DNA from: Trachythela sp. YZ-2020
Lineage: Eukaryota > Cnidaria > Anthozoa > Malacalcyonacea > Clavulariidae
Direction of reading: 5' to 3'
Assembly (NCBI GenBank): GCA_016169945.1
Contig: JADLSH010000373.1
Location: 1,054,001 to 1,118,000, forward strand
Length of the DNA stretch: 64,000 nt
Part shown: positions 1 through 10,969 of the stretch, in pieces
Layout: the number at the start of each line of letters is the position of its first letter
Numbering within the stretch: position 1 is the stretch's first letter
Translations under genes and position numbers: made by a program
The notes under the pieces: model-generated
What the model was told of the DNA's origin: nothing
Database searches by the model: none
What the model saw: only the letters and a program-made list of their open reading frames with translations

Positions 1-1424
1 AGGGGTAATAGCTGTAAGACAGGAATTCTTCAGGGGTAGGTGTTGTAAATACAAAATTCCTCAGGTGGGCTGTTGAAAGTCAGGAATTCGTCAGGGTTAT
101 AGAAAAACCCCTGTCCTCGATAGAGGGGGGGGTTACGCATTTTAAATGGAATAGCTCATTGTGATAGAACCTGTGGAGCGTGTTGAGGGACAAAATATTA
201 TTGATCTGCCCATTGTGGCAGAGCCAGTTGTGGCACAAATTAAACATTGACTGCCTGTTGAGGCAGAAAATGAAAACCAAATTTGGTTGATAAATTATGT
301 TATATTTACTTGAAAAAAATGGTTGTTACAAACTTACAAAATAATGTGGATATATTACATCATCTGTAATGGGATGGCATCTGCGATATAAAGAATTAAA
401 TATTTCCAACATATGTCATGTGGATCCCTGCTCACAGTTGTTTTGGAGAGATATACTATTATGTTGGTTTGCTGTATAATCATGTATTTTGACAATTCAC
501 TGGACAGTACAGATGAACACTGATGGAAGCTAAATGCTAAATAAATATGAAATGAAATATCTACAGATTGGGAACAAAGACTGTTGTGACATGTTTGTTT
601 AGCATGTGTACTTCTTATGGATTATTATTTACAACTAGTAGCTACTATCGCAAGGAAAGTGCTGCCTTGACGCCCAAACTGCATGCAAAATTCCTCGACC
701 AATTAGTAATATAAAGTAATGTAAATTAGTAATATTGTATATAGTTATCTTCTTGTCCAAACGATGAGATTACAACAGTGTGAATGTGATTATTGTAAAT
801 AATAATATATAAGAAGTACACATGCTAAACCAACATGTCACAACAGTCTTTGTTCCCAATCTGTAGATATTTTATATTTATTTAGCATTTAGCTTCCATC
901 AGTGTTCATCCGTACTGTCCAGTGAATTGTCAAAATACATGATTATACAGCAAACCAACATAATAGTATATCTCTCCAAAACAACTGTGAGCAGGGATCC
1001 ACATGACATATGTTGGAAATATTTAATTCTTTATATCGCAGATTCCATCCCATTACAGATGATGAAATATATCCATATTATTTTGTAAGTTTGTAACAAC
1101 CATTTTTTTCAAGTAAATATAACATAATTTATCAACCAAATTTGGTTTTCATTTTCTGCCTCAACAGGCAATCAATGTTACTTTGTGCCATAACTGGCTC
1201 TGCCACAATGGGCAGATCAATAATATTTTGTGCCTCAACACGCTCCACAGGTTCTATCACAATGAGCTATTCCATTTAAAATCTGTAACCCCCCTCCTAT
1301 CGAGGACAGGGGTTTTTCTATAACCCTGAAGAATTCCTGACTTTCAACAAACCACCTGAGGAATTTTGTATTTACAACACCTACCCCTGAAGAATTCCTG
1401 TCTTACAGCTATTACCCCTGAAGA
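1..1424. mobile_element. Foldback (giant palindrome) element, left part
   Basis: Bases 1-634 are repeated as the reverse complement at 793-1424, with an unpaired loop at 635-792. The arms keep their order, including the words around the aggggtaat/attacccct outer edge, so the palindrome probably continues left of the window. No transposase is visible in it. The loop is not unique: a reverse-complement copy lies at about 2695-2880. This is the pattern of a foldback DNA transposon that has taken up a piece of neighbouring sequence, or of an inverted duplication. The superfamily cannot be named because the outer left end and its target duplication lie outside the window. Confidence 0.8.
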
Positions 1425-1550
1425 ATTTGACTGCAACCCCCTGAAGAATGCAATTTTTTAATCAACCCCTGAAGAATTCCAAGCCTAAATAGTCACACCC
1501 CTGAAGAATTCCAAGGCAAAATGGCCCCTTACCCCAGAAGAATTCCAGGG
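1320..1550 (+). repeat. Iterated cccctgaagaattcc motif
   Basis: The word cccctgaagaattcc and close variants recur about eight times at irregular spacing (near 1322, 1384, 1420, 1440, 1467, 1497 and 1531). The mirror form ggaattcttcagggg appears in the left arm within the first 105 bases. Iterated subterminal words are typical of foldback and some DNA transposon ends, where they may bind transposase. That role is inferred only from position. Confidence 0.6.
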
Positions 1551-1799
1551 TCCTCCATAGGGGGGGGTATGGTATTAAATGGAATAGCCCAATGGGTAGA
1601 TCAATCTTTCTTTCTGCCACAATGGGCAGATCAATATTTTGTGCCTCAATGGGCTCTACCACAACAGGTAGATTGCTATTTTGTGCTAGGATCACAGGTA
1701 CAGGCTCTATGACTACAGCTAGATCACTATTTGTCACCGTCATAGATGGGGCACAGGCGATATATTAACTGTGTCGATCACAGACCGACATATGACATA

Positions 1800-2010
1800 T
1801 CTTGTAAGAAAGCATGTTTGAGCCCGTTGAGGCACAAAATATTATTGATCTGCCCATTGTGGCAGGGCCAGTTGTGGACAAAGTAACATTCATCCGCCTG
1901 TTGAGGCAGAAAATGAAAACCAAATTTGGTTGATAAATTATGGTATATTTACTTGTTATGGTTGTGACAAACTTACAAAAAATATGAATATATTACATCA
2001 TCTTAAGGGC
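1800..2010 (+). repeat. Partial third copy of the foldback arm
   Basis: The stretch with gttgaggcacaaaatattat and the following gcagaaaatgaaaaccaaat words repeats the left arm at about 175-370, in the same orientation and with several substitutions. It shows that the foldback family has fragmented copies side by side here. Confidence 0.6.
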
Positions 2011-2041
2011 CTAATGAGATGGAATTATCATCGTACATGAA

Positions 2042-2362
2042 TTAATTAACCTCCACGGGTAGATATTTAATAATATTTGTCATCGTACATGAATTATAAA
2101 CACTAACTATGGTTGGAAAGTTATCTATAGACAAATATTCTACACCAGGATCTAGGACTAATAAGCCATTACTCAGAGCTTTTAAATACATTTTGTCTCC
2201 TTGTATTAAGACATTATTAAATGTTGTTTTAGACCACGCGGACAATGGAATATTTCGTGCTGAAAGAGCGCCGATAAAAATAAAAGCACATTGCTTTCCT
2301 CTAGAATGAACACTAAACAGTTCATCGCCTTGATGAATATCGGCAGAAAGAAATAAAGCCAT
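2042..2362 (-). pseudogene. Fragment of a cysteine-protease/OTU-like domain (tentative)
   Basis: This minus-strand frame of 106 codons contains the segment SRGKQCAFIFIGALSA, followed by WSKTTFNNVLIQGDKMYLKAL and a VLDPGVEYLSIDN segment. The order of a GxQC-type cysteine segment followed by a W...LxxGDxxY segment recalls cysteine-protease domains of the OTU or herpes-tegument type. Such domains occur in proteins carried by large invertebrate transposons such as Helitrons. The frame is too short for a whole domain and the histidine region is not seen, so it is at best an exon or a remnant. The assignment rests on motif memory and is weak. Confidence 0.3.
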
Positions 2363-2689
2363 ACTTACCTGTGTTTCTTCGGGAAATCTTTGTATATTTT
2401 GCAGCTAGTCAGATGACTCAGATCCAGAAATCCAGAATAAAATCTTGTAAAATCTTGAGTTCTGAACTTGCAGATCACATGGAACAAAACATGCGCGTGC
2501 AATACAATATTTTCTCGCCCTCTCCCCCTATTTTAAAAATTCTCCTTGAGCTCGACTTTCTGCCCGGAATTCCGACAACTCACAGAGGCAAAATCGAGAT
2601 CTCGACTATACATATGTCGGCGTAAAAGACTGGGGCGAGTGAACTCTGGAGAAACCTTGCCATGTCAAGAATAGTGTGCTGCCTTCGGC

Positions 2690-2885
2690 AGCAATAATCA
2701 CATTGTTGTAATCGCACTGTTGTAATCTCATCGTTTGGACAAGAAAATAAATATATACATACAGTGTGCCATTAGCAATATAAATACGTTCAATATTACT
2801 ATTTGGTCGAGGAATTTTGCATGCAGTTTGGGCGTCAAGGCAGCACTTTCCTTGTGATAGTAACTACTAGTACAATAGACTAGAT
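2690..2885 (-). repeat. Inverted copy of the foldback loop sequence
   Basis: Read on the minus strand, this segment matches the unpaired loop at 635-792 (shared words include aaggaaagtgctgcct and cttgtccaaacgatgag), with an extra insertion in its middle. It is longer than the loop and may be its source. Confidence 0.65.
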
Positions 2886-2889
2886 ACAG

Positions 2890-4750
2890 AGGCGTCTGAT
2901 ATGAAACCGTGCTCGAGAGAACATTAAACAACAGCTCAAAAGCATACAATTTTGGTTGGTTACTTGACTTGTCTGTTGACAAAACTGTTTACTACGTTTT
3001 TAGTGCAAAGTTTCTTGGAAACTTTGCAGTATTGTGATGAGTGGCGAAAATTCATATGAGTCAGGCATCATAGTGTAAACTTTCCGGGGGGTCACGCGAT
3101 GAATGCATGTAATTTCATTATCACGGATTTTTTTCCAATGTTTTAACGCTTGTCACTTGCATATTATATATAGTCTCGTTTCGCTCTATTTCTCGTTTAA
3201 GCACTTTCAAGTTATCTTATAGCTCAATTCGGTTGTATTCATGCAGTGTTTAATTAGATTTACGAACAACATTTGGGTTGTGGTATTAAACGTCTACATC
3301 ATAACAATCGTTTTATATATAATATTGGGTTGCTAACTCCCCCGGTAGCTATGAACACGTGCGTTCAAGTCCACTGATCTAATAATATCATGGAACGAAA
3401 ATACGAAATTTCGAAATATTTACCGCACAATGGTGGCAGCTGGGACTTTGATGGAAATACGATCAAATTTATAAATAAACGTTTTCATTTTGGCCTTTTG
3501 GATTAGTAGTGCGTTTTGTCATTTATATATTCAATAGGTTGTCCGACAATACGGAATGGGTCGAATATTCATTATTGCAATATTTTTATAAATTCCGAGC
3601 GCGAAAGTTTCGCTCAATCGCCAAAAATTTTGGACTTGGTAGTTGGTGCAAGAATTTGACAAACCTCAGTGGATTCAAGATTCAAGACCCGATGAGATTC
3701 CTTTGGCCTTACCGTAAATATCGAATATGTTAGTTATAGTATACAGCATTGGATTTTACCAGCGATCTAAGGTAAGTCGACTTGCGTACAATTTATACAC
3801 ATTAATACGGCTACTGTATTGTTTCTGGCCGCGAATTTTATAGATAGTAGAAGTTGCTATACTCTGTCCGTAGACTCGTAGAGTGTAATTTGTAGAGTCA
3901 CTAGAGTATAGTAGAGTGTAGTATGAACTGCATAATTTTGAAATTTGACATTTGTTATACAATATTAATAGAACACATCTCTGTTGTTTACAAATGCGAA
4001 TGGCATTTTGATGAGGATGCGTCTGTATATATAACTATAATGTATGTTGCATTCTATATACTTTCTAGTTTTGCTTAGCCTTTATTTTAGTAGTCTGTGT
4101 ACAACCGTACTCTCGAAATTGTATATACACGATGAAATAATAAATAAATAAAATTTGAAATAATCGAAGTTGAGTTTGACATATTTGTAATTAGTTGAAT
4201 AAAACTAATCAAATATTGCAACCGTAAACAAAAGACAATTTTATCTGCTTACTATAATATATTGGCAAAAACATAAATCACTCATCGCGAATTTAGAATT
4301 ACGAATGATGAAATATTACAAGCTTTCCATTGACAAGTGTACTTGTTGAAAAACTGGCATGCTAGCTTTTCAAAAGCTTGTCACATTTCATCAATTTTCA
4401 AGGACAAATAAAAATAGTAAAGTTAAAATAATTGCCAAATAAAAATTGCTCGTGTAAATACGTGATATGCAAATATCAACACAACACAACATGGATGCAC
4501 AACAATTACGTACGCACTATAAACCAGGTAACAACATAGCATTTGTCTTTTAAAACTTTGCACTATCCTTGGATCACTAGTTAAAACTTAAAAGCAAAAA
4601 AAATAAATTTTGCAAGTGTTTTGAACTATATATGATTCTCGAGATATATTATACATAATAATATCCCACTCCTGGCAATTAAAGTGTATAATTTTCAAGT
4701 GGAAGCATGTAATATGATACTTCTCCTCACCCCCTTAGGCAATAAAAATT
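2890..4750. other. AT-rich stretch without recognisable genes
   Basis: Only short frames without recognisable domains occur here. There is a minor run of tagag-type words near 3860-3925. I see no conserved protein, RNA gene or transposon end in this part. Confidence 0.5.
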
Positions 4751-4825
4751 TCAAGAGACACGTGACCAGCTCCATCCAGGGTTTTATCTCCACAAGAGGG
4801 AAAAGCCTGGGTACGAGGATGCTTT
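4751..4825 (+). repeat. Dispersed repeat shared with 28384-28455
   Basis: The stretch from acacgtgaccagctccatcc to cctgggtacgagg reappears on the other strand at 28384-28455 (there cctcgttcccaggctc ... gagctggtcacgtgt). It is probably the end of an abundant short element. In the second place it abuts the broken end of an IS3EU transposon. Confidence 0.6.
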
Positions 4826-4944
4826 TGGAAGCGCATTTCGCATTTCTTCTCTTGGTTCAACCACAAGCGGCCCAATCTTACTCTGTGTTATTAATTTATT
4901 AAGTTACATCTTTATATAATAGTATATTTAAAATACTTTATATA

Positions 4945-4965
4945 TCAATCAATCAATCAAATCGT
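4945..4965 (-). repeat. 3' microsatellite tail of the retrotransposon
   Basis: Plus-strand (atca)n is (ttga)n in the sense of the element and marks its 3' end. Such tails are usual for CR1/L2-type elements. Confidence 0.7.
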
Positions 4966-5104
4966 TTATTAAAATATACATCTTGCAGTCAACATGACTG
5001 AATTACATGTATACGATAAAGATACATTTATATAAAATATGTTTGTATGTTAAAGTTAATATTAAAACCTAACTATATATTACATTTAAAACACTATATA
5101 TCTA

Positions 5105-6614
5105 TTAAGAATCATACTTATTTACATAATTTGGTATAAAAGACGTTTTGTAGCGATTAGTGTTACATTTGGTTATACGAAAAGTTCTATGAGATCGCAA
5201 ATGATTACATGTGCTATCAGTCCTATCAGGTAACAAACAAGCCAGTTTGTGATCGTTGTCCTGCACCATTTTTCCAAAGAATTTCTTACAGAGAAGTTCG
5301 CGTCTGTTATATAATGTTGGAATATTAGCTTCGAGAAGTGCATCATTATAATGTACACCAGGAAATATGATACGCATTGCTCTTTTTTGGATACGCTCTA
5401 ATTCCTCAGATAGATAATTTGGAAGAGCAGAATGAAATACTTGGCAGGAATATTCGAGAATCGATCTTATTATTATGGAATAGAAGCAGACCAAATCTTT
5501 TGTGTCCACATCAGCCCGCTTGAGTTGCTTGAGAAGATACATGCGTTTTGCTGCTTTTAGTGATATCAATTATATGGTCATTCCATTTCAATTCTTTTCT
5601 TTTCGTGAGTCCCAGGATTTTCACGTTTTGTACTCTTTCAACAGGTTGTTCATTAATTTGAATCACATTAAACGTTGGTTTAGATTTTCTAAAACTTATA
5701 ATCATTTCCTTACATTTCTTTGGATTTAGCATAAGTTTATTGTCTTTCGACCATTTAGCAATATGATTGATTTCATGTTGTAAAGAACTTTCTTGATCCG
5801 GTAAGATGAATTCGGAAGTAGTGGTATCATCTGCAAACTTCCACATCAATGATTCATTTTCGCCAGTAAGTCCGAGATCATTAATCATGGCCAGAAAGAG
5901 CCAAGGCCCTAAGCAAGTCCCCTGCGGTACACCTGCGGGCACATATTTATAACTAGAAAGACAATGACTGTGAAGCTTAACTCTTTGTTGCCGATCTCGA
6001 AGGAAATCAATGAGCCAGTTTATAGTAGAAGATTTAACTCCAAGACTTATAAGTTTGGCAATCAATACGTTGTGGTCTATCAAGTCAAAAGCCTTTTTGC
6101 AATCCAAAAATGCAGCACGAACGGTAACCCCGTTTCCATCTGTCATATTCAACCAATGATCGATCATTGAGATGAGAGCACGGGTGGTTGATGAATTAGG
6201 AATAAAACCAAATTGTTTTTGGTCAATTGATCTTAACAGGACTGGTCTCAAGTCTTTTTCAATAACAATCTCCTCTGCTATTTTAGAAAGGCTAGAGGTG
6301 AGTGATATTGGTCTTAAATCCTGAACAAAATCTTCAATAGCGGACACTTTAGGCAGAGGTACTTTAGCCAATTTCCACAGTTTTGGAACACAACAGGATT
6401 TAAATGACACATTTAAAATTATGGAGATAGGTAATGCAAGGATATCTGCGTAATCTTTTAATAGCCAGTTTTCAAGACCATCAGGGCCACCAGATTTTGA
6501 GCGACTTATTTTCTTTAATTTCGCTGCAACCTCAAATTCATCGACTGTAGTAATTTGTTCATTGATATTGTTTCTAACACCTGCATCGGCTGGTAATGGA
6601 GAGTAATCATTCAT
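5105..6614 (-). pseudogene. Reverse transcriptase of the CR1-like element, frameshifted
   Basis: The first frame (6614-5511) carries the RT hallmarks: SGGPDGLENWLLKDYAD near its start, RPISLTSSLSKIAEE, the FLDCKKAFDLIDH block with the first catalytic aspartate, PAGVPQGTCLGPWLF, and the FADDTT active site. After a frameshift near 5511-5569 the C-terminal part continues to 5105 (FYSIIIRSILEYSCQVFHSALP ... ERIQKRAMRIIFPG), which is the typical thumb/tail of CR1-like RTs. It would copy element RNA at a nicked target. The frame break means that the protein is not made whole. Confidence 0.85.
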
Positions 6615-7066
6615 TGCATTAGGAAAGATTCATTAATTTTTTCACATAACATTTCCTCATCAAAACTTAATTCCGGCGATAACATGTCTTTAATGTTCTT
6701 TGTGTATGATTTATGATTTCCACAGAGTTGTTTAACCTCCTGCCACCATTTGCTAGGTTTCACATTTTTAAGGTTTTCAACTTTAGACTTATAATACGAT
6801 TTACGTATGCGCTTCCTCTCCCTGTTAACTTTATTAGGAAAAACTTTGAACAGAGCATAATTTCCAGATGCAAAGGCCTTTTGTCTCCGAGAGATCAGTG
6901 ATTTAAAATGACTAGTAACCCAAGGGCGGTCATTTTGATGGATCTTTATAGAATATAGGGGCATGAGAGTGTTTAATCCATAGTTAATAATATCTGTCAT
7001 TATTTCCATGTTCTGCTCACATGTAAGGTCGGTGGACAACATACGTGACCATGGAACTTCAGCCAA
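6611..7066 (-). pseudogene. Endonuclease-RT linker of the CR1-like element
   Basis: This 151-codon frame has the segment NDRPWVTSHFKSLISRRQKAF followed by a basic helix (NRERKRIRKSYYKSKVENLK) and KWWQEVKQLCG. That is the standard stretch between endonuclease and RT in CR1/L2 elements. It overlaps the RT start by four bases in another frame, so a frameshift separates it from the RT. Confidence 0.8.
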
Positions 7067-7106
7067 AAACTGGCCAAGGCTTGCTTGTTTGCTTTTTCGT
7101 TTGTCT

Positions 7107-7747
7107 CTAATTGATTACTTTTGTTTGAGATCCGCCAGATGAAACACGGTCTCTGGGTTTGACTTTAATTGTAATATGATCTGATAGACCAAAAGGTGGC
7201 GCACTACTGGGAGAAAAGATCTGATCCAAGATGTTAGTACCTCGTGTTGGGAATTTTAACATTGATTTTAATTGAAATAGTTTTGCAGTATGTTTCAATT
7301 TCAATTTATTAAAATCGCCAGCAACGATAATCGCACTGTTTGGGAAAGATGACTCAAAATATTCCAACGAGTTTCAATCATGCTGTCGTTGTCTTCTCCG
7401 GGTGGGTGATAAACTACTCCCACTATGAGTTGGTTGTATCCTCTAGGTAGACGGCGGGGATGTAAAAGGGCCCATAGCACTTCCATACTTTCACTTTGTA
7501 CATCGATTAACTGTCGACAAAATATTGATGATTTTACATATAAGCAGACACCTCCATGTAATTTATGATCCCGATCACGTCTTAGCAATTGATAGTTGGG
7601 TATACTAATTGCTTCATTAGGTATTGTTTCCCTTAACCAAGTCTCTGTAAACATGGCAATATCAATATCTGACGCCAATATAGTTTCCACAATTTCGTCA
7701 ATTTTTGGTGCCAAAGACATTGTGTTGGACAACAACAGAGAAGGCAC
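7107..7747 (-). pseudogene. APE-type endonuclease of the CR1-like element, frameshifted
   Basis: Reading from 7747, SLAPKIDEIVETI begins the domain, followed by the catalytic-type TETWL segment, HGGVCLYVKSS and VVYHPPG. After a frameshift near 7300-7367 the second part carries AGDFNKL, with the DxN catalytic pair, and GLSDH, with the terminal D-H pair. The enzyme would nick target DNA. An in-frame TAA at 7751-7753 lies directly upstream, so the endonuclease is separated from the preceding reading frame by a single stop. Confidence 0.8.
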
Positions 7748-7750
7748 GAA

Positions 7751-8725
7751 TTATTTGCTTATAGAAACTGCAGCCACTTTTCCCATAACATTTGGTTCCT
7801 TTGAAATAGTATTTTGATTAATACTGTTTGATTTGCAACTCTTGATAAAAACTAAATTGTGAAAAGAGAGACATTCGAGCACCTGACGTTGTAAAATATA
7901 TTTATTATTTATACCATAGTCCCATACTGGTCCAGAGTGTGATTGACGGAATGGCGGAAAGCATCCCAAGACGGAGTTTCTATTGGTAATTCTGACCGGA
8001 ATAGGAAGGAATTGTTCATTCTCGAATTGTTCATTCTTTGGTTGGTACGGCTCCATACATGGGGGTAATTTATTTTCTTTGCTTTTTTCCTCCAATGCCA
8101 ATTCCTTCGAAAATTCTTCGGAAAAAAATTTCGAGGTTTCAGTAGAGCTTTGCGTGTGCCCATAGTCTAAGTTTGTCTGGTGGACCTGATGCCTTGCAAA
8201 TCGCTCTTTCGGCTGTAGTTTATGATCACGATTGTATTTAGATTTAGATTTATAAAAAGGTCTTGGTTGTTTGTCAAAAGAAGAGAACACAGAGTTAGAA
8301 TTTGTTTGAGTTGAAACATCGTTTATCTGTTTAACACTTTTAACACCATCATCAGTTGCGTTCTTATTAATTCTTGATTGTGATAATACTGCTTCAGCAT
8401 CTAATTCGGGGTCAATTAGTGGTTGTTTTTCACCATGATCATTAGCCGTGACGTTATCGTCTCCATAAAATTCGTCCCCATTAAACTCACCATTGTTACT
8501 TAGTGATTGTTTATCACCTTGATCATTAGCCGTGACGATTTCATTATATGCTGATTCTTCTTCCCCGTCATTATCGCTGATGCATAAAATTGAATAATGA
8601 TTCTTTGTCTGTTTAGTACTTTGGTTAATTGTTTTATGACCGAGCTGCGCGTTAATTTTCTTTGTCGTTTCTTTTGAATTGTCAACAACATTCCCTTGTT
8701 TTGGTTCAACTTGGTCTTGTTGCAA
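7751..8725 (-). pseudogene. Hydrophilic ORF1-like region of the CR1-like element
   Basis: This 324-codon frame is rich in N, D, E, K and Q and has no clear domain. It contains two similar segments (IVTANDQGDKQSLSNNGE and VTANDHGEKQPLIDPE), an internal duplication of about 35 codons. It is in the same frame as the endonuclease, separated only by one TAA. It probably forms the middle of the first protein or a bridge between ORF1 and ORF2. Confidence 0.6.
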
Positions 8726-8742
8726 AATTTTTATTACAGTGA

Positions 8743-9054
8743 TTAAGCTGGGTTTTTTTCACAGCTCAATTCCTCAACTTTTGCTTTCATGTCCGACAAT
8801 ATCATCTTATAGTTATTACTTTCACCTAGCAGTGTCGTATTTTCGTTCCTAAGCCTCTCGTTTTCGTTTTTAAGAAATTGTCTATATTCTCCGTCAAGCG
8901 TGCCTTCATTGTTAGAAGTAATACTTATGCTTGCAGTATCCCGGCTCACTTTCATCTCCTTAAATTCCCGCATCAATTGATCAAATTTATGTTCAAATTT
9001 CTCTTCAAGTAGCTGAACGCAATTTAAAATTGATTCATTGGTAGTAAAATGCAT
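8743..9054 (-). pseudogene. Coiled-coil part of ORF1
   Basis: This 103-codon frame has regularly spaced hydrophobic residues (ILNCVQLLEEKFEHKFDQL, FLKNENERLRNEN), typical of the coiled coil that makes ORF1 proteins trimerise. It ends at an A-rich run (near 8754) where the frame shifts into the next segment. Upstream, the frame joins after a one-base shift to the remnant next to the transposon insertion at 9173. Confidence 0.65.
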
Positions 9055-9173
9055 TCGATTTCTTAATAGAACTTACACTTTCTTCCGGACATAGATTCTC
9101 AGCCAGCCCTTGTTCATCTTGACGTGTTTCAGCAGCCAATACTTCATCCAAGATAAATTGCGAATCATTAAGG

Positions 9174-9179
9174 CCAATT
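9174..9179 (+). repeat. Target site duplication CCAATT (left)
   Basis: CCAATT at 9174-9179 is repeated exactly at 15572-15577, directly outside the terminal TACGGTGGCCC and GGGCCACCGTA. A 6-bp duplication fits the IS3EU superfamily. Confidence 0.9.
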
Positions 9180-9296
9180 TACGGTGGCCCATAAGTGCAA
9201 AACACAAAACAAGACAAACAAAACGCATTTAACGATCTTCAAACACATTTAGCAGTTTTTTGAACACATTTCAAAAAGTCAAAACACATTTTAAAA

Positions 9297-9605
9297 ATCA
9301 AAACACATTTGGAATAGCAAAACACATTTGACATCGCAAAACACATTTGGAATAGCAAAACACATTTGACATCGCAAAACACATTTGGAATAGCAAAACA
9401 CATTTGACATCGCAGAACACATTTGGAATAGCAAAACACATTTGGAATAGCAAAACACATTTGGAATAGCAAACACATTTGACATCGCAAAACACATTTG
9501 ACATCGCAAAACACATTTGGAATAGCAAAACACATTTGACATCGCACATCACATTTGGAATAGCAAAACACATTTGGGATAGCAAAACACATTTGTAATA
9601 GCAAA
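9297..9605 (+). repeat. Left subterminal 19-bp array of IS3EU copy 1
   Basis: Two alternating 19-bp units, caaaacacatttgacatcg and caaaacacatttggaatag, are repeated about 15 times with a few variants. The array is the mirror of the one at 15120-15435 and sits upstream of the transposase start (9812). It may hold transposase-binding sites or promoter elements; this is inferred from position. Confidence 0.9.
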
Positions 9606-9811
9606 ACATCGACTTGGAATTTAATAGCAAAGCACACGCACAAGCCAAAAGGCAAAACACAATTTGTAGGACACATTTTTATGTTGCAAAATTCTCCGCC
9701 CCCTTGAATGTGGCCCATTGAGGGGTTTGGAAGAAGCGGGAAAATACCGTAGTAAATATTGTTTATATTCGATACAGTACAGACATGTGGCGCAGTTTTT
9801 CAGCTTAATAT

Positions 9812-10963
9812 ATGGATGAAGAGGAAGCAATTAGGTATTACTTTTCCAGAAAGTACGAGTACAACACGATATTGGATTTTCTGGATAAATATCACGATAT
9901 AAAGATGTCAAAAAGGACTCTTTTGAATCGTTTGAAACAATATGGTTTAACTCGACGAAATTGTGAGATAAATGAAGCTGTTCTTCGAGAGCACATTAGC
10001 AAGGAACTCGAAGGAGCTGGAAACCTACTTGGTTACCGAGCAATGTGGCGAAAACTACATGTAAAGTATGGAATAAATGTATCACGATCTGCGGTAGAAG
10101 TCCTGTTGAGAGAAATGGACCCAGAAGGAACCAGGCTTAGACAAGCCCACAGGCTGAAAAGAAGAAATTACACCAATCCAGGGCCAAATTACTGTTGGCA
10201 CGCCGACGGATATGACAAGCTTAAACCTTATGGATTACCTATACATGGCTGTATTGATGGGTTTAGTCGGCGTGTGATATGGCTGAAACTTGAAATGAGT
10301 AACAATGATCCTAAAATAATTGGAAAGTTATTTAGGGATGCTATAATTGAAGCTGGTGGTTGCCCATCAATTCTTCGAACAGATCGAGGTACTGAAAATG
10401 GAATTATGTCCACAGGTCAGTGCTTCCTCAGAAGAAATGGTACTGATTCATTTGCTGGCTTAAAATCTCACCGTTTTGGTTCTTCACATAGCAATCAACG
10501 CATTGAAGCTTGGTGGGCCTACCTAAGGCGGTCATGGAGTTCATGGTGGATTAATTTTTTCAAGGACATGATTGATGCAGGAAATCTTGATACTAGCAAC
10601 AGAATGCATGTGGAGTGCATTTGGTTTTGTTTCAGTAAGATTATACAGAAAGAATTAGATGAAGTAAGGGATGAATGGAACAATCACTACATTCGTAAGT
10701 CTCGACACCATACTGCTTCAGGGATCCCCAACACTCTGTACTTTTTACCAGATAGTGTTGGTACTATAGACTACAAACACCAATACAACCCCGAGGATCT
10801 AGAAGAAATTGACAATGAACTTCATCCATCTGATGATTCAAATGAATCACTGATTTACAAAGAGTACCTATCTTATGCCAATCAAATGATTGGTATTGCT
10901 GAGCCAAATTCTTGGAGAGATGCAGTTGCACTATACCATAGACTATTAAGAGTTGCTCAATAA
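9812..10963 (+). CDS. IS3EU transposase (DDE integrase), intact
   Basis: This 383-residue open frame without breaks catalyses cut-and-paste of the element. The N-terminal ~90 residues are a helix-turn-helix DNA-binding region (KMSKRTLLNRLKQYGL), as in IS3 family proteins. The integrase core follows: first aspartate in CWHADGYDKL (about residue 132), GCIDGFSRRVIWL, second aspartate in LRTDRGTENG (about residue 190), and the glutamate in NQRIEAWWAYLR (about residue 231). The tail has a conserved HYIRKSRH segment. The start is the first ATG of the frame, 200 bases after the left array. It is convergent with the HECT gene. The frame is intact and all catalytic residues are present, so it may be active. 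Confidence 0.92.
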   Translation: MDEEEAIRYYFSRKYEYNTILDFLDKYHDIKMSKRTLLNRLKQYGLTRRNCEINEAVLREHISKELEGAGNLLGYRAMWRKLHVKYGINVSRSAVEVLLREMDPEGTRLRQAHRLKRRNYTNPGPNYCWHADGYDKLKPYGLPIHGCIDGFSRRVIWLKLEMSNNDPKIIGKLFRDAIIEAGGCPSILRTDRGTENGIMSTGQCFLRRNGTDSFAGLKSHRFGSSHSNQRIEAWWAYLRRSWSSWWINFFKDMIDAGNLDTSNRMHVECIWFCFSKIIQKELDEVRDEWNNHYIRKSRHHTASGIPNTLYFLPDSVGTIDYKHQYNPEDLEEIDNELHPSDDSNESLIYKEYLSYANQMIGIAEPNSWRDAVALYHRLLRVAQ

Positions 10964-10969
10964 TAAACA

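Larger units (their letters stand above)
4945..9173 (-). mobile_element. CR1/L2-like non-LTR retrotransposon, main part
   Basis: Read on the minus strand, this block has in order an ORF1-like region (9173-7751), an APE-type endonuclease (7747-7107), a linker (7066-6611) and a reverse transcriptase (6614-5105). It ends in a short (TTGA)n tail at about 4945-4965. A microsatellite tail instead of poly(A), with APE endonuclease before the RT, fits the CR1/L2/Rex1 group. Several frameshifts and stops show that it is dead. Its first coding segment lies 6.4 kb away at 15572-15800, separated by an inserted DNA transposon. Confidence 0.85.

Noticed and set aside
9239..9718. Cysteine-rich repeat proteins (CFAIPNVF-type) on both arrays of IS3EU copy 1
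   Set aside because: These are translations of the 19-bp minisatellite in several frames; no start context, no conservation beyond the DNA repeat.
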